From positions 1,441,001 through 1,505,000 of the forward strand of contig NZ_CP029553.1 of NCBI RefSeq assembly GCF_003173755.1: a DNA stretch of 64,000 bases, read 5' to 3'. The translations under genes and the position numbers were made by a program. This document shows, in pieces, positions 1 through 8,938 of the stretch; within the stretch, counting starts at the first letter, position 1, and every line of letters begins with the position of its first letter. Below the pieces are notes generated by a model. The model searched no databases. It saw only the letters and a list, made by a program, of their open reading frames with translations, and was not told where the DNA came from. The DNA comes from Methylobacterium terrae (GTDB lineage: Bacteria > Pseudomonadota > Alphaproteobacteria > Rhizobiales > Beijerinckiaceae).

Positions 1-1542
1 GTCGACGTCCCAGGGGGTGACGCCCTCGAGGATCAGGCGGTTCGCCTCGCGCTGGCGCTGCGCCAGCATCCGGTTGCCGACGAAGCCGTGGCACACCCCG
101 ACCAGCACCGGGATCTTGCCGACCTTGCGGCCGATCTGCATCGCGGTGGCGATGACGTCCTTGGCGGTCTTCTCGCCGCGCACGACCTCCAGCAGGCGCA
201 TGACGTTGGCCGGCGAGAAGAAGTGCATGCCGATCACGTCGGCCGGGCGGCTGGTCATCGCCGCAATGGCATCGACGTCGAGGTAGGAGGTGTTGGAGGC
301 CAGGATCGCGCCGGGCTTGGCGATCGTGTCGAGCTTCGAGAAGATCTCCTTCTTGATCCCCATATCCTCGAACACGGCCTCGATGATGAGGTCGCACTCG
401 GCGAGCTTCTCCAGCTCCAGGGTGTCGGACAGGAGGCCCATCCGGGTCTCGACGTCCTCGGGGCGCAGCCGGCCCTTCTTCGCGGTGTTCTCGTAGTTGG
501 TGCGGATGGTCTTGAGGCCGCGGTCGAGCGCTTCGCGCTTCGTCTCGACGATCGTCACCGGGATGCCGGCGTTGAGGAAGTTCATCGAGATGCCGCCGCC
601 CATCGTGCCGGCGCCGATGACGCCGACCCGGGCGATCGGGCGGGCGGGCGTGTCGTCGGGCACGTCCGGGATCTTGGCGGCCTGGCGCTCGGCGAAGAAC
701 ACGTAGCGCTGCGCCGCCGACTGGGTGCCGGAGACGAGTTTCTGGAACTCCGTGCGTTCGAAGGCCAGCCCCTCGTCGAAGGGCAGGCGGCAGGCCGCCT
801 CGACGCAGGCGATGCAGGCCTCCGGCGCCTCGAAGCCGCGGGTCTTGCGGGCGTTCTCCTCGCGGAACGCCGAGAACAGGCCCGGATTCTCGCGGCCTTC
901 GGCGATCTTGTCGTCGCGGTCGCGGATCTTCAGGAGCGGACGACCTTCCGCCACGACGCGCTCGGCGAAGGCGATTGCGTGGGCGCGAAGCCCGTCCTCC
1001 GGCGCCAGCTCGTCGATCAGCCCCATCGCGGCCGCCGCCTTGGCGCCGATCGGGGAGCCGCCGACGATGACCTCGAGGGCCTTTCGCGGCCCAACCACCC
1101 GCGGCAGGCGCTGGGTGCCGCCCGCACCCGGCAGGATGCCGAGCTTGACCTCCGGCAGGCCGACCTTGGCGGACGGCACCGCCACCCGGTAGTGGCAGGC
1201 GAGCGCGGTCTCGAGGCCGCCGCCGAGGGCGTTGCCGTGGATCGCCGCGACGACGGGCTTTCCGGCCGCCTCGATGCGGTTGAGCAGGTCGGGCAGGCCG
1301 ATGCCGCTCTGCGGCTTGCCGAACTCGGTGATGTCGGCCCCGGCCGAGAACATCCGGCCGCCGCCGATCAGCACGATCGCCCGGACGGCCGGGTCGGCCT
1401 CCGCGGCCTCGAGGGCCGCCAGGATGCCCTGGCGGAGCGCGGTGCCCAGCGCGTTCACCGGGCCGGATTGCAGCGTCAGCACCGCGACCGCGCCCTCGCG
1501 GGCGGTCGAGACCGGGGTTTGAGCGGGCGTATCTTGCGCCAT
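1..1542 (-). CDS. fadJ: FadJ-type multifunctional enoyl-CoA hydratase / 3-hydroxyacyl-CoA dehydrogenase (3' part outside window)
   Basis: The frame is open from ATG at 1542 to the left edge, so the C-terminus is missing. Residues about 10-200 form a crotonase domain ([11 protein letters not shown] and [19 protein letters not shown], the oxyanion-hole and active-site region). Around residue 300 an NAD-binding dehydrogenase domain starts with the GAGTMGGGI Rossmann loop, followed by [12 protein letters not shown] and [17 protein letters not shown]. This order is that of FadB/FadJ: hydration of enoyl-CoA, then NAD-dependent oxidation of 3-hydroxyacyl-CoA in beta-oxidation. The thiolase gene lies 78 bp upstream on the same strand, so the two probably form one operon (thiolase first). 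Whether the protein also isomerises double bonds cannot be told from this fragment. Confidence 0.93.
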   Translation of the reverse strand, partial: MAQDTPAQTPVSTAREGAVAVLTLQSGPVNALGTALRQGILAALEAAEADPAVRAIVLIGGGRMFSAGADITEFGKPQSGIGLPDLLNRIEAAGKPVVAAIHGNALGGGLETALACHYRVAVPSAKVGLPEVKLGILPGAGGTQRLPRVVGPRKALEVIVGGSPIGAKAAAAMGLIDELAPEDGLRAHAIAFAERVVAEGRPLLKIRDRDDKIAEGRENPGLFSAFREENARKTRGFEAPEACIACVEAACRLPFDEGLAFERTEFQKLVSGTQSAAQRYVFFAERQAAKIPDVPDDTPARPIARVGVIGAGTMGGGISMNFLNAGIPVTIVETKREALDRGLKTIRTNYENTAKKGRLRPEDVETRMGLLSDTLELEKLAECDLIIEAVFEDMGIKKEIFSKLDTIAKPGAILASNTSYLDVDAIAAMTSRPADVIGMHFFSPANVMRLLEVVRGEKTAKDVIATAMQIGRKVGKIPVLVGVCHGFVGNRMLAQRQREANRLILEGVTPWDVD

Positions 1543-1620
1543 ATCCGAAAAAATCCCTCTGCCGGCGTCCTCCGGGCGCCTCTTGCCGGGCGCCGTCACG
1601 AGCCGGAATATGTGGCAGGT

Positions 1621-2823
1621 TCAGTAGATCTCGAACAGGCCCGCGGCCCCCATGCCGCCGCCGACGCACATCGTGACCACGCCGTACTTGGCGCCGCGGC
1701 GGCGGCCTTCCAGGAGGATGTGCCCGGTCATCCGCGCGCCCGACATGCCGTAGGGGTGGCCGATCGAGATCGCGCCGCCATCGACGTTCAGGCGCTCGTC
1801 CGGGATGCCGAGCGTGTCGCGGCAGTAGAGGACCTGGCTGGCGAAGGCCTCGTTCAGCTCCCACAGGTCGATGTCCTCGACCCTGAGGCCATGCTGCTTG
1901 AGCAGCTTCGGCACCGCGAAGACCGGGCCGATGCCCATCTCGTCCGGGTTGCAGCCGGCCACCGCCATGCCGCGATAGGCGCCGAGCGGCTGCAAGCCCC
2001 GGCGCTCGGCTTCGCGCGCCTCCATCAGCACCACGGCCGCCGCGCCGTCGGAGAGCTGGCTCGCGTTGCCGGCGGTGATGAACCGGCCTTCCTTGATCCG
2101 CTGGCCGTCCTTGAAGACGGGCTTCAGGCCCTGCAGGTCCTCGAGCTTGGTCTGGGGCCGGTTGCCCTCGTCCTGGGCGAGCGTGATCTCCTTGTGCGAG
2201 ACCGCGCCGGTCGCCTTGTCGACGACGGCCATGCGGGCCGCCATCGGCACGATCTCGTCGGCGAAGCGGTTCTCGGCCTGCGCCTTGGCGGTGCGCTGCT
2301 GCGACTGCAGGGCGTAGGCGTCCTGCGCCTCGCGGCTGATCTTGTAGCGCTCCGCGACGTTCTCGGCGGTCTCGATCATCGTCATGTAGATCGCCGGCAC
2401 GTGCTCGACGAGCCACGGGTCCTGGCCCCGGAAGCGGTTGGCCTTGTCGTTCTGGACGAGCGAGATCGATTCGAGGCCGCCGCCCACCGCGACGTCGAGA
2501 CCGTCGGTGACGATCTCCTTCGCGGCCGTCGCGATCGCCATCAGGCCCGAGGCGCATTGCCGGTCGAGGCTCATGCCGGCGACCGTCTCGGGCAGGCCGG
2601 CCCGCAGCGCCGCCTGGCGGGCGATGTTGCCGCCGGTCGAGCCCTGCTGGAGGGCCGCGCCCATCACCACGTCACCGATCTCGGCCGGGTCGATGCCGGC
2701 GCGCGAAACGGCGTGCGCGATGGCGTGGCCGCCGAGCGCCTGGGCCTGCGTGTCGTTGAACGCGCCCCGGTAGGCCTTGCCGATGGGGGTGCGCGCGGTG
2801 GCGACGATGACGGCTTCCCGCAT
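1621..2823 (-). CDS. fadA: Acetyl-CoA C-acyltransferase (thiolase)
   Basis: A 400-residue thiolase that cleaves 3-ketoacyl-CoA to acetyl-CoA plus a shortened acyl-CoA. The nucleophilic cysteine is Cys90 in [10 protein letters not shown]. The C-terminal catalytic blocks are present: [16 protein letters not shown] (histidine) and [12 protein letters not shown] (second cysteine). Length is normal for the family. The ATG at 2823 has a GGAGG sequence a few bases upstream. It lies directly upstream of the FadJ-type gene on the same strand, which favours a degradative role over a PHB biosynthetic one, and no phaB/phaC genes are near. Substrate chain length cannot be inferred. Confidence 0.95.
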   Translation of the reverse strand: MREAVIVATARTPIGKAYRGAFNDTQAQALGGHAIAHAVSRAGIDPAEIGDVVMGAALQQGSTGGNIARQAALRAGLPETVAGMSLDRQCASGLMAIATAAKEIVTDGLDVAVGGGLESISLVQNDKANRFRGQDPWLVEHVPAIYMTMIETAENVAERYKISREAQDAYALQSQQRTAKAQAENRFADEIVPMAARMAVVDKATGAVSHKEITLAQDEGNRPQTKLEDLQGLKPVFKDGQRIKEGRFITAGNASQLSDGAAAVVLMEAREAERRGLQPLGAYRGMAVAGCNPDEMGIGPVFAVPKLLKQHGLRVEDIDLWELNEAFASQVLYCRDTLGIPDERLNVDGGAISIGHPYGMSGARMTGHILLEGRRRGAKYGVVTMCVGGGMGAAGLFEIY

Positions 2824-3068
2824 CTTTCGGTTTCCTCCGACGACCCCGTCCGCCGCTCTCGGGCGGGGCGGGGTTCTGCCTCATTATCGTGGATTGGGTA
2901 TGGAGCCGCAAGGCCTCCGAAACCCGAGGTCGAGCGAGGGACAACACCCCCGGTCCGACCACCCCACGGCCGCGTTTTCGAAAACACGGCTTGCTTAATC
3001 GCCATACAGGGCTAAGGTCGCCTCAAAAGCAAGGCCTGTTTTGGCAAGGGCCTGCGGGAGGACGCCCC

Positions 3069-3842
3069 ATGCAGTCGCCGCTCTTCGACCTCTCCGGCCG
3101 CGTCGCCATCGTCACCGGCTCGTCGCGCGGCATCGGCCGGGCCATCGCCGAGCGCCTGGCCGAGCACGGGGCGAAGGTCGTCATCTCCTCGCGCAAGGCG
3201 GAGGCCTGCGCGCCCGTGGCCGAGGCGATCAACGCGCGCCACGGCGAGGAGCGGGCCCACGTGATCCCGGCCAGCATCTCGTCGAAGACCGATCTGGAGC
3301 GGCTCGCGAAGGGCACCGAGGACCGCTTCGGGCGCATCGACACGGTCGTCTGCAACGCCGCCTCGAACCCGTATTACGGGCCGATGAGCGGCATCTCGGA
3401 CGACCAGTTCCGCAAGATCCTCGACAACAACGTCGTCGCCAGCCACTGGCTGATCGGCTTCTGCGCGCCCGGCATGATCGCCCGCAAGGACGGGTCGATC
3501 ATCCTGGTCTCGTCGGTGGGCGGCCTGAAGGGCTCCGGGGTCATCGGCGCCTACAACGTCTCGAAGGCGGCGGACTTCCAGCTCGCCCGCAACCTCGCGG
3601 TCGAGCTCGGGCCCCACAACGTGCGGGTCAACTGCATCGCGCCGGGCCTGATCCAGACCGACTTCGCCCGCGCGCTGTGGGAGGACCCGAAGTCCCGCGC
3701 CGCCTACACGGCGCGCACGCCGCTCGCCCGCATCGGCCAGCCGGACGAGATCGCCGGCGCGGCGGTGTTCCTGGCGAGCCCGGCCGGCGCCTTCATGACC
3801 GGCCAGAGCATCGTGATCGACGGCGGCCAGACCATCACGTGA
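3069..3842 (+). CDS. SDR family NAD(P)-dependent oxidoreductase
   Basis: A 257-residue classical short-chain dehydrogenase. It has the nucleotide-binding glycine motif TGSSRGIGRAIAERL near residue 15, the NAAS block, an active-site serine in SSVGG, and the YNVSK catalytic Tyr-Lys pair. The C-terminal GQSIVIDGGQTIT is typical of FabG-like members. I start it at ATG 3069 (MQSPLFDLSGR) because the upstream open frame has no family similarity and a purine-rich AGGACG lies before this ATG. An acyl-CoA synthetase follows 52 bp downstream, suggesting oxidation or reduction of a fatty acyl or hydroxyacyl substrate. Exact substrate unknown. Confidence 0.92.
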   Translation: MQSPLFDLSGRVAIVTGSSRGIGRAIAERLAEHGAKVVISSRKAEACAPVAEAINARHGEERAHVIPASISSKTDLERLAKGTEDRFGRIDTVVCNAASNPYYGPMSGISDDQFRKILDNNVVASHWLIGFCAPGMIARKDGSIILVSSVGGLKGSGVIGAYNVSKAADFQLARNLAVELGPHNVRVNCIAPGLIQTDFARALWEDPKSRAAYTARTPLARIGQPDEIAGAAVFLASPAGAFMTGQSIVIDGGQTIT

Positions 3843-3894
3843 GCCCGACCGTCGTCCCGTCGACCGCAGAGAGCCCATCATCACGAGCCCGCCG

Positions 3895-5631
3895 ATGACC
3901 GAGCCGACGACCGTGCCGACGACCGTGCCGTCCTGGCCCGCCCTCTCCCTCGCCGAGGCGACCGCGCGCCTGACCGCGCCGGGGGCGCCCTTCGCCATCG
4001 CGGAAATCCCGATCCGCGGCGTGCCGAATCGGATCTGGGTCAACGCGCCGCTCACCCTGCGCGACATCTTCGTGGCCGGACGGGCGCACGGGGACAAGAC
4101 CTTCCTGGTCTACGAGGACGACCGGGCGAGCTTCGAGGCGTTCGGTCGCGCCACGCTGGCGCTGGCCGCGGACCTGGTGCGCGGCGGCGTCCGCCCGGGG
4201 GACCGGGTGGTGATCGCGATGCGCAACCTGCCGGAATGGCCGGTGGCGTTCTTCGCCGCGATCCTCGCCGGCGCGATCGCGACGCCGCTGAACGCCTGGT
4301 GGACCGGCCCGGAGCTCGACCACGGCTTCACCGATTCCGGTGCCCGCGTCGCCATCGTCGACGAGGAGCGCTGGGCCCGCATCGCCGACCGGCGCGCGGG
4401 CTATCCGGCCCTCGAGCGGGTGCTGATCGCCCGCGCGCCGGCGGCCCCCGGCACCGAGAGCCTGACCGACCTCATCGGCCCGGTCCCGGCCTGGGGCGGG
4501 TTGCCGGAGGGGAGGCTGCCGGACGTGGCGATCGGCCCGGAGGATGCCGCCACCCTGTTCTACACCTCGGGCACCACCGGCCGCTCGAAGGGGGCGGTCA
4601 GCACGCAGCGCGCGGGGGCGAGCGGGGTAATGGCGCATCCCTTCTCGGCGGCGCGCGCCTTCCTGCGCCGGGGCGAGCCGGTGCCGGCGCCGGATCCGAC
4701 GGCGCCCCAGAAGGCGGCGCTGCTGTCGATCCCGCTGTTCCACGTCACCGGCTGCTTCGCGACCCTGGTGACCAACCTCCATCGCGGCGGGCGCCTGGTG
4801 ATGATGCGGCGCTGGGACCTCGCCCGCGCCATGGCGCTGATCGAGCGCGAGCGCTGCACCAGCGCCGGCGGCGTGCCGACGATCGCGTTCCAGCTCCTGG
4901 ACGGGATGGCGGCCGGCACCCACGACCTCTCCTCCCTGGAGACGATCAGCTACGGCGGCGCCCCGGCCCCGGCCGAGCTGGTGCGGCGCCTGAGGACCGC
5001 CTTCCCCGCGGCGCAGCCCGCCACCGGCTGGGGCATGACCGAGACCACCGCCACCTTCACCCACCACCAGGGCGAGGACTACGTCCACCGCCCCGACAGC
5101 TGCGGGCCGCCGCTGCCGATCTGCGAGGCGAAGGTGATGGATCCCGAGGAGACGCCCCTTCCCCCGGGCGAGGTCGGCGAGCTGTGGGTCAAGGGACCGA
5201 TCGTGATCGCCGGCTACTGGAACCGGCCCGATGCCGACGCGACGGTGTTTCGCGGCGGCTGGCTGCGCACCGGCGACCTGGCGCGGATCGACGAGGAGGG
5301 CTTCATCACCATCGTCGACCGGGCCAAGGACATGCTGATCCGCGGCGGCGAGAACATCTATTGCGGCGAGGTCGAGAGCGTCCTCTACGAGCACCCGGCG
5401 GTGGTCGACGCCGCCGTCGTCGGCATCCCGCACCCGACGCTCGGCGAGGAGCCCGGCGCCGTGGTGGCGATCGCCCGCGGGGCGGAAGCCGGCGAGGAAG
5501 CGTTGCGCGCCTTCGTGGCCGGGCGCCTCGCGGCCTTCAAGGTGCCGGTGCGCATCCTGCTCCACGACGAGATCCTGCCGCGCAACCCGAACGGCAAGAT
5601 CCTGAAGAGCGAGCTGAAGAAGCTGTTCTGA
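3895..5631 (+). CDS. AMP-dependent acyl-CoA synthetase (ANL superfamily)
   Basis: A 578-residue adenylate-forming ligase that activates a carboxylic acid to its CoA thioester with ATP. Family motifs appear in order: FYTSGTTGRSKGAV (phosphate-binding A3), GWGMTETTATFT (A5), LRTGDLARIDEEGF (A7), DRAKDMLIRGGENI (A8 hinge) and NPNGKILK with the catalytic lysine (A10). The sequence resembles medium/long-chain fatty acyl-CoA synthetases more than acetyl-CoA synthetase. With the SDR upstream and the divergent beta-oxidation genes it fits fatty acid uptake and activation. The acid used is not determined by the sequence. Confidence 0.93.
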   Translation: MTEPTTVPTTVPSWPALSLAEATARLTAPGAPFAIAEIPIRGVPNRIWVNAPLTLRDIFVAGRAHGDKTFLVYEDDRASFEAFGRATLALAADLVRGGVRPGDRVVIAMRNLPEWPVAFFAAILAGAIATPLNAWWTGPELDHGFTDSGARVAIVDEERWARIADRRAGYPALERVLIARAPAAPGTESLTDLIGPVPAWGGLPEGRLPDVAIGPEDAATLFYTSGTTGRSKGAVSTQRAGASGVMAHPFSAARAFLRRGEPVPAPDPTAPQKAALLSIPLFHVTGCFATLVTNLHRGGRLVMMRRWDLARAMALIERERCTSAGGVPTIAFQLLDGMAAGTHDLSSLETISYGGAPAPAELVRRLRTAFPAAQPATGWGMTETTATFTHHQGEDYVHRPDSCGPPLPICEAKVMDPEETPLPPGEVGELWVKGPIVIAGYWNRPDADATVFRGGWLRTGDLARIDEEGFITIVDRAKDMLIRGGENIYCGEVESVLYEHPAVVDAAVVGIPHPTLGEEPGAVVAIARGAEAGEEALRAFVAGRLAAFKVPVRILLHDEILPRNPNGKILKSELKKLF

Positions 5632-5657
5632 GGGGCGCCGGGGATCCCCCAGGGCGT

Positions 5658-5684
5658 TCCGGGGCCGCGGGAGCGGAGCCCGGA
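5658..5684. repeat. Short palindromic repeat with CCGC-GGGA-GCGG core
   Basis: Outer stem TCCGGG/CCCGGA encloses an inner hairpin CCGC-GGGA-GCGG. Related elements at 33715-33743 and 57996-58023 share the core but have different, still complementary, outer stems. It sits between the acyl-CoA synthetase and the convergent PilZ gene and could act as a terminator; there is no T-run. Confidence 0.5.
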
Positions 5685-5793
5685 TGCACGGGTGGTGCAG
5701 GATACGGCGGAGCAGTCAACAGCGTTTCCCTCGAGGAATGCCGTTCGGAATCTCAGTTTGCTTCGACCGATCCGACGCAGCGACGATCCCGCG

Positions 5794-6114
5794 TCAACCG
5801 ACGTAGACCCCCGCCCCCTCGAAGGTCACCCCCGCGAAGTCGCCCCGGCGCCAGCGCAGGCGCACCGCGACCGTGCGCAGGTCGTCGGCGGCGATGACGA
5901 GGGCGAACGCCTCCGGCAGCGCGATGCGGGCGGGCACGCGCAGGCGCGCCCCGGCGGTCGAGACGTCGGTGACCTCGCAGGCGACGAGGCGGTCGGGGCC
6001 GAGGACGAGCCGGCCCTGCTGGAACACGCGGCGGCGCCGGCCCGCGCGCGGGATCGGGTCGGCGCTCCGGCCGTCCCCGTCCCCGGCGCCATCGCTCTCC
6101 CGCCGATCGGTCAT
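5794..6114 (-). CDS. PilZ domain protein
   Basis: A 106-residue single-domain protein. After an acidic, low-complexity leader it has an arginine-rich block (GRRRRVFQQGRL), then CEVTDVSTAGARLRVP. This matches the two-part c-di-GMP-binding signature of PilZ domains (RxxxR and D/NxSxxG), here DVSTAG. The tail, FAGVTFEGA, resembles the last PilZ strand. PilZ proteins couple cyclic-di-GMP to motility or polysaccharide production, and this one lies beside the flagellar cluster, though on the opposite strand. It could equally be a degenerate PilZ domain that does not bind the nucleotide. Confidence 0.8.
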   Translation of the reverse strand: MTDRRESDGAGDGDGRSADPIPRAGRRRRVFQQGRLVLGPDRLVACEVTDVSTAGARLRVPARIALPEAFALVIAADDLRTVAVRLRWRRGDFAGVTFEGAGVYVG

Positions 6115-6207
6115 GGAATCCCCGCACCGGGCCCTGGCGCCCGTCCGGCGACGCTTACGCCATTTCCGGGCGGGGCGGAAACCCGGCCTGCGGCCCGGAC
6201 GGCCCCG

Positions 6208-6222
6208 TTAACCACTCGTCAA
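6208..6222. promoter_or_regulatory. Possible CtrA-type half-matching site
   Basis: TTAA-N7-TCAA differs by one base from the TTAA-N7-TTAA box bound by CtrA, the cell-cycle regulator that controls flagellar genes in many alphaproteobacteria. It lies 53 bp before the first flagellar-cluster gene. One isolated near-match is weak evidence. Confidence 0.25.
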
Positions 6223-6274
6223 GCCTGTTCCTTCATCTCTCGTTAGCCATCAACGTCGCGACCGATCCCCGGCC

Positions 6275-6862
6275 ATGTCCGCAAACCCGGCCCAACCCGG
6301 CTTCGAGGCCAAATCCGGCCTCAAGGCCAAATCCAAGCGCCCCTCCCTGCCGCCGGAGAGCCCGATCGCCGGCCTGATCGCCCGCCGGCGGGCCCGGGAG
6401 GCGGCGGCCGAGCGGGGCGTGTTCGGGGCGGCCATCCTGCTGGCGCTCATCGCCACGGGGTTTGCCGGCTACACCCTGTCCCGGCCGGTCCGGCCCTACG
6501 ACGTGCAGGCGGTGCTGCCGGCCACGACCGGGCCCTTCGCCTGGAAGCGGAGCGTGGCGGAGACGCGCCCGCCCGAGACCGATCTCGATCCTCTGATCAC
6601 CGGCTCGCTGCCGGACGCCCCGCCGGCGCCCGGAGCGATCCGGGCCGAGGCCCTGCCGGAGCGGATGGCCCCGCCGCCCTCGGGCTACGCCCTGCGCCGC
6701 GTCTCCGCCGGTCAGGCCGTGATCGAGGGGCGCGACGGCCTGCACCAGGTCGGGATCGGCTCCACCCTGCCGGGCGCCGGCCGGGTGCTGTCGATCCGCT
6801 CCACCGGCGCCGGCTGGATCGTGATCACCACCGAGACCATCATCGGACCGACCGCGCTGTGA
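6275..6862 (+). CDS. Hypothetical single-pass membrane protein at head of flagellar cluster
   Basis: A 195-residue protein I cannot assign to a family. A basic N-terminus (residues 1-48, many K/R) precedes one transmembrane helix at about 49-68 (VFGAAILLALIATGFAGYTL), giving an N-in topology. The rest is a proline-rich linker and a small periplasmic domain at about 125-195 (VSAGQAVIEGRDGLHQVGIGS...), which looks like a compact beta domain. It is the first gene before the DUF1217-flgF-fliI unit, so a flagellum-associated role is likely by position only. Confidence 0.7.
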   Translation: MSANPAQPGFEAKSGLKAKSKRPSLPPESPIAGLIARRRAREAAAERGVFGAAILLALIATGFAGYTLSRPVRPYDVQAVLPATTGPFAWKRSVAETRPPETDLDPLITGSLPDAPPAPGAIRAEALPERMAPPPSGYALRRVSAGQAVIEGRDGLHQVGIGSTLPGAGRVLSIRSTGAGWIVITTETIIGPTAL

Positions 6863-6873
6863 GCCGGGCACGG

Positions 6874-6889
6874 CAAGCTCCGAGCAAGC
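6874..6889. promoter_or_regulatory. Flagellar-cluster direct-repeat element, copy 1
   Basis: CAAGCTCCGAGCAAGC: two CAAGC half-sites with starts 11 bp apart, 85 bp before the DUF1217 gene. The same element recurs before flgE, flaF, flhA and the FlgJ-like gene. Half-sites spaced by one helical turn are how OmpR-type response regulators such as FtcR/Rem, the flagellar regulators of Rhizobiales, usually bind; that link is inference. Confidence 0.5.
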
Positions 6890-6974
6890 GTGGCTGCCTA
6901 GAGCGGGGGCCAGAGCGGGGCCTCGCGCGGCGCCGTCCCGCCGCCCCGGGCCGACGGGCCGGAGACCTGAACCC

Positions 6975-8201
6975 GTGACCAGCACCCTGACGAGCTACCT
7001 GCTCGTATCCCGCAACCTCGCGACCTCGATGCAGCGCAAGGGCGCCGAGCCGACCGTCGCCCGCGAGACCGCCTACTACCAGGCCAATATCGGCAAGGTG
7101 AAGTCGGTCGACGACTTCATGGCCGACCAGCGCCTCTACAGCTACGCGGTCAAGGCCTTCGGCCTCGAGGACATGGGCTACGCCAAGGCGTTCATGCGCA
7201 AGGTCCTGACCGAGGGCACGAGCGACCCGGCCGCCTTCGCCAACCGGCTCGCCGACGACCGCTACGTCGCCTTCGCCAAGGCCTTCGACTTCACGCAGGG
7301 CGCCTCCGCGACCGGCACCGACGCGGTCCTGACCGACACGGGCCAGGTCCCGGCGGTCGGCGCGCGGCTCTCGCTGGCAGGCGCGCTCGACGAGACCTAC
7401 GACTTCTCCGGCACCGGCGAGGCGCGCTTCACGCTCTCCTCGCAGGTCGACGCGGGCACGACGAAGACGGCGACCATCGTCCTCAACCGGGCGAGCCTGA
7501 CCGGCAAGGTCGCGGACCTGAGCCAGGTCACCCAGACCGAGATCGGCCAGGCGATCAGCGCCCAGATCGGCGCCTCGGGCGCCGACGGGCTGAGGGGCCT
7601 GGTGCAGGTCGGCATCGGCGTCAACGGCACCCTGTTCTTCGAGACCACCGGCATCACCGATTACGGCTTCGACGGCGCGCCGGGCGGCGAGGGCGTGAAT
7701 GCCGACACGGTCACCCTCGCGGGCGGCAAGGTCCGCACGGTGAGCGTCAGCAACGCCGCCCTGTCCGCGCCCGGCCAGACGGCCGTCGACATCGGCAACG
7801 GCACGGACGTCCCTCCTGACGCCAACGTCCAGGGCGTGGTCGACGCCTACCTGCGCCAGAGCCTGGAATCGGATGCCGGCGCCGAGGATACCGGGGTGCG
7901 CCTCGCCCTCTACTTCGCCCGCAAGGCGCCGACGCTCGGCAGCGGCTACGACATCCTGAGCGACGCCGCCCTGACCCAGGTCGTCAACACGGTGATCGGC
8001 CTGCCGGCGACGAGCAGCGCCACGACCAGCGAGGCGCTCGCCGCCCGCGCGACCCTGATCTCGTCCAAGGTCGACTTCGCGAGCTTCCGGGACCCGGCCA
8101 AGGTCGAGGCCTTCGCCCGGCGCTTCGCGGCGATCTGGGACGCGCAGAACAACACCGCCACGGATCCGATCCTGGCGCTGTTCAGCAACGGCCAGGCGTG
8201 A
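6975..8201 (+). CDS. DUF1217 family flagellar protein
   Basis: A 408-residue protein with GTG start. The N-terminal third has the DUF1217 pattern (NIGKVKSVDDFMADQRLYSYAVKAFGLEDM and, later, ADDRYVAFAKAFDF), and a second related stretch lies near the C-terminus (RLALYFARKAPTLGSGYDILSD, FRDPAKVEAFARRFAAIWD). Genes of this family sit beside flgF in Rhizobiales flagellar clusters, and their molecular role is not established. It ends 7 bp before flgF and is presumably co-transcribed with flgF and fliI. The middle part is rich in G, A, T and S, like extracellular structural proteins. Confidence 0.85.
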   Translation: MTSTLTSYLLVSRNLATSMQRKGAEPTVARETAYYQANIGKVKSVDDFMADQRLYSYAVKAFGLEDMGYAKAFMRKVLTEGTSDPAAFANRLADDRYVAFAKAFDFTQGASATGTDAVLTDTGQVPAVGARLSLAGALDETYDFSGTGEARFTLSSQVDAGTTKTATIVLNRASLTGKVADLSQVTQTEIGQAISAQIGASGADGLRGLVQVGIGVNGTLFFETTGITDYGFDGAPGGEGVNADTVTLAGGKVRTVSVSNAALSAPGQTAVDIGNGTDVPPDANVQGVVDAYLRQSLESDAGAEDTGVRLALYFARKAPTLGSGYDILSDAALTQVVNTVIGLPATSSATTSEALAARATLISSKVDFASFRDPAKVEAFARRFAAIWDAQNNTATDPILALFSNGQA

Positions 8202-8208
8202 GGCGACG

Positions 8209-8937
8209 ATGCAGAACAGCCTCTACGTCAACCTCTCGGCCCAGGTCGCCCTCGACAAGCGCCTGACGACCACCGCCAACAACGTCGCCAACATGGCGAC
8301 CGCGGGCTTCCGCGCCGAGGAGACCAAGTTCTCCGCCCTGCTCGCCCAGGCGACCAAGGGCGCGGTGGCCTTCGTGGGTTCGGGCGACACGTACCTGTCG
8401 CGGGCCTCCGGCCAGGTCTCCCGGACGGATTCGCCCCTCGACGTCGCCGTGCAGGGCGATGCCTGGCTGGCGATCCGGGGTACCTCGGGCCCGGCCTATA
8501 CCCGCGACGGGCGCCTGACCATGGACGCCACCGGCCAGCTGCGCACCCTGACCGGGCAGCCGGTGCTCGATCCGGGCGGCGCGCCGCTCCTCCTCGATCC
8601 GCAACAGGGACCGCCGACCATCGGGCGCGACGGCAGCATCTACCAGGGCACCAACCAGGTCGGCGCGCTCGGCGTCTACACGATCGACAAGGCGGCGACG
8701 CTCACCCGCGCGCCGGGCAACGCCGTCACGCCGAGCCTGCCGGCCAAGCCCGTTCAGGACTTCACCGGGATCGGCATCGTCCAGGGCTACGTCGAGGGCT
8801 CGAACGTCAACCCGATCATGGAGATGACGAAGCTCATCTCGATCCAGCGCGCCTTCGAGAGCGCCGCCACGGCGACCGCGGAAGCCGAATCCTCGCTCCA
8901 GAGCGCCGTGAAGTCGCTCTCGCCGCAGGGCAGCTGA
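8209..8937 (+). CDS. flgF: Flagellar basal-body rod protein FlgF
   Basis: A 242-residue axial protein of the proximal rod. The N-terminus carries the conserved rod/hook block with the ANNVANMATAGFRAE motif. The centre has GDAWLAIRGTSGPAYTRDGRL, typical of FlgF/FlgG, and the C-terminus has the helical block NVNPIMEMTKLISIQRAFESA that forms the axial coiled coil. FlgF is the best choice over FlgG because of the length and the QNSLYVNLSAQ start. The fliI start codon follows one base after its stop codon. Confidence 0.93.
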   Translation: MQNSLYVNLSAQVALDKRLTTTANNVANMATAGFRAEETKFSALLAQATKGAVAFVGSGDTYLSRASGQVSRTDSPLDVAVQGDAWLAIRGTSGPAYTRDGRLTMDATGQLRTLTGQPVLDPGGAPLLLDPQQGPPTIGRDGSIYQGTNQVGALGVYTIDKAATLTRAPGNAVTPSLPAKPVQDFTGIGIVQGYVEGSNVNPIMEMTKLISIQRAFESAATATAEAESSLQSAVKSLSPQGS

Positions 8938-8938
8938 G

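Noticed and set aside
88..3015. A 975-codon open frame on the plus strand
   Set aside because: It runs antisense to the FadJ-type and thiolase genes, whose proteins show family motifs throughout. Its own translation is Arg/Gly/Asp-rich without any domain, as expected for antisense frames in very GC-rich DNA.
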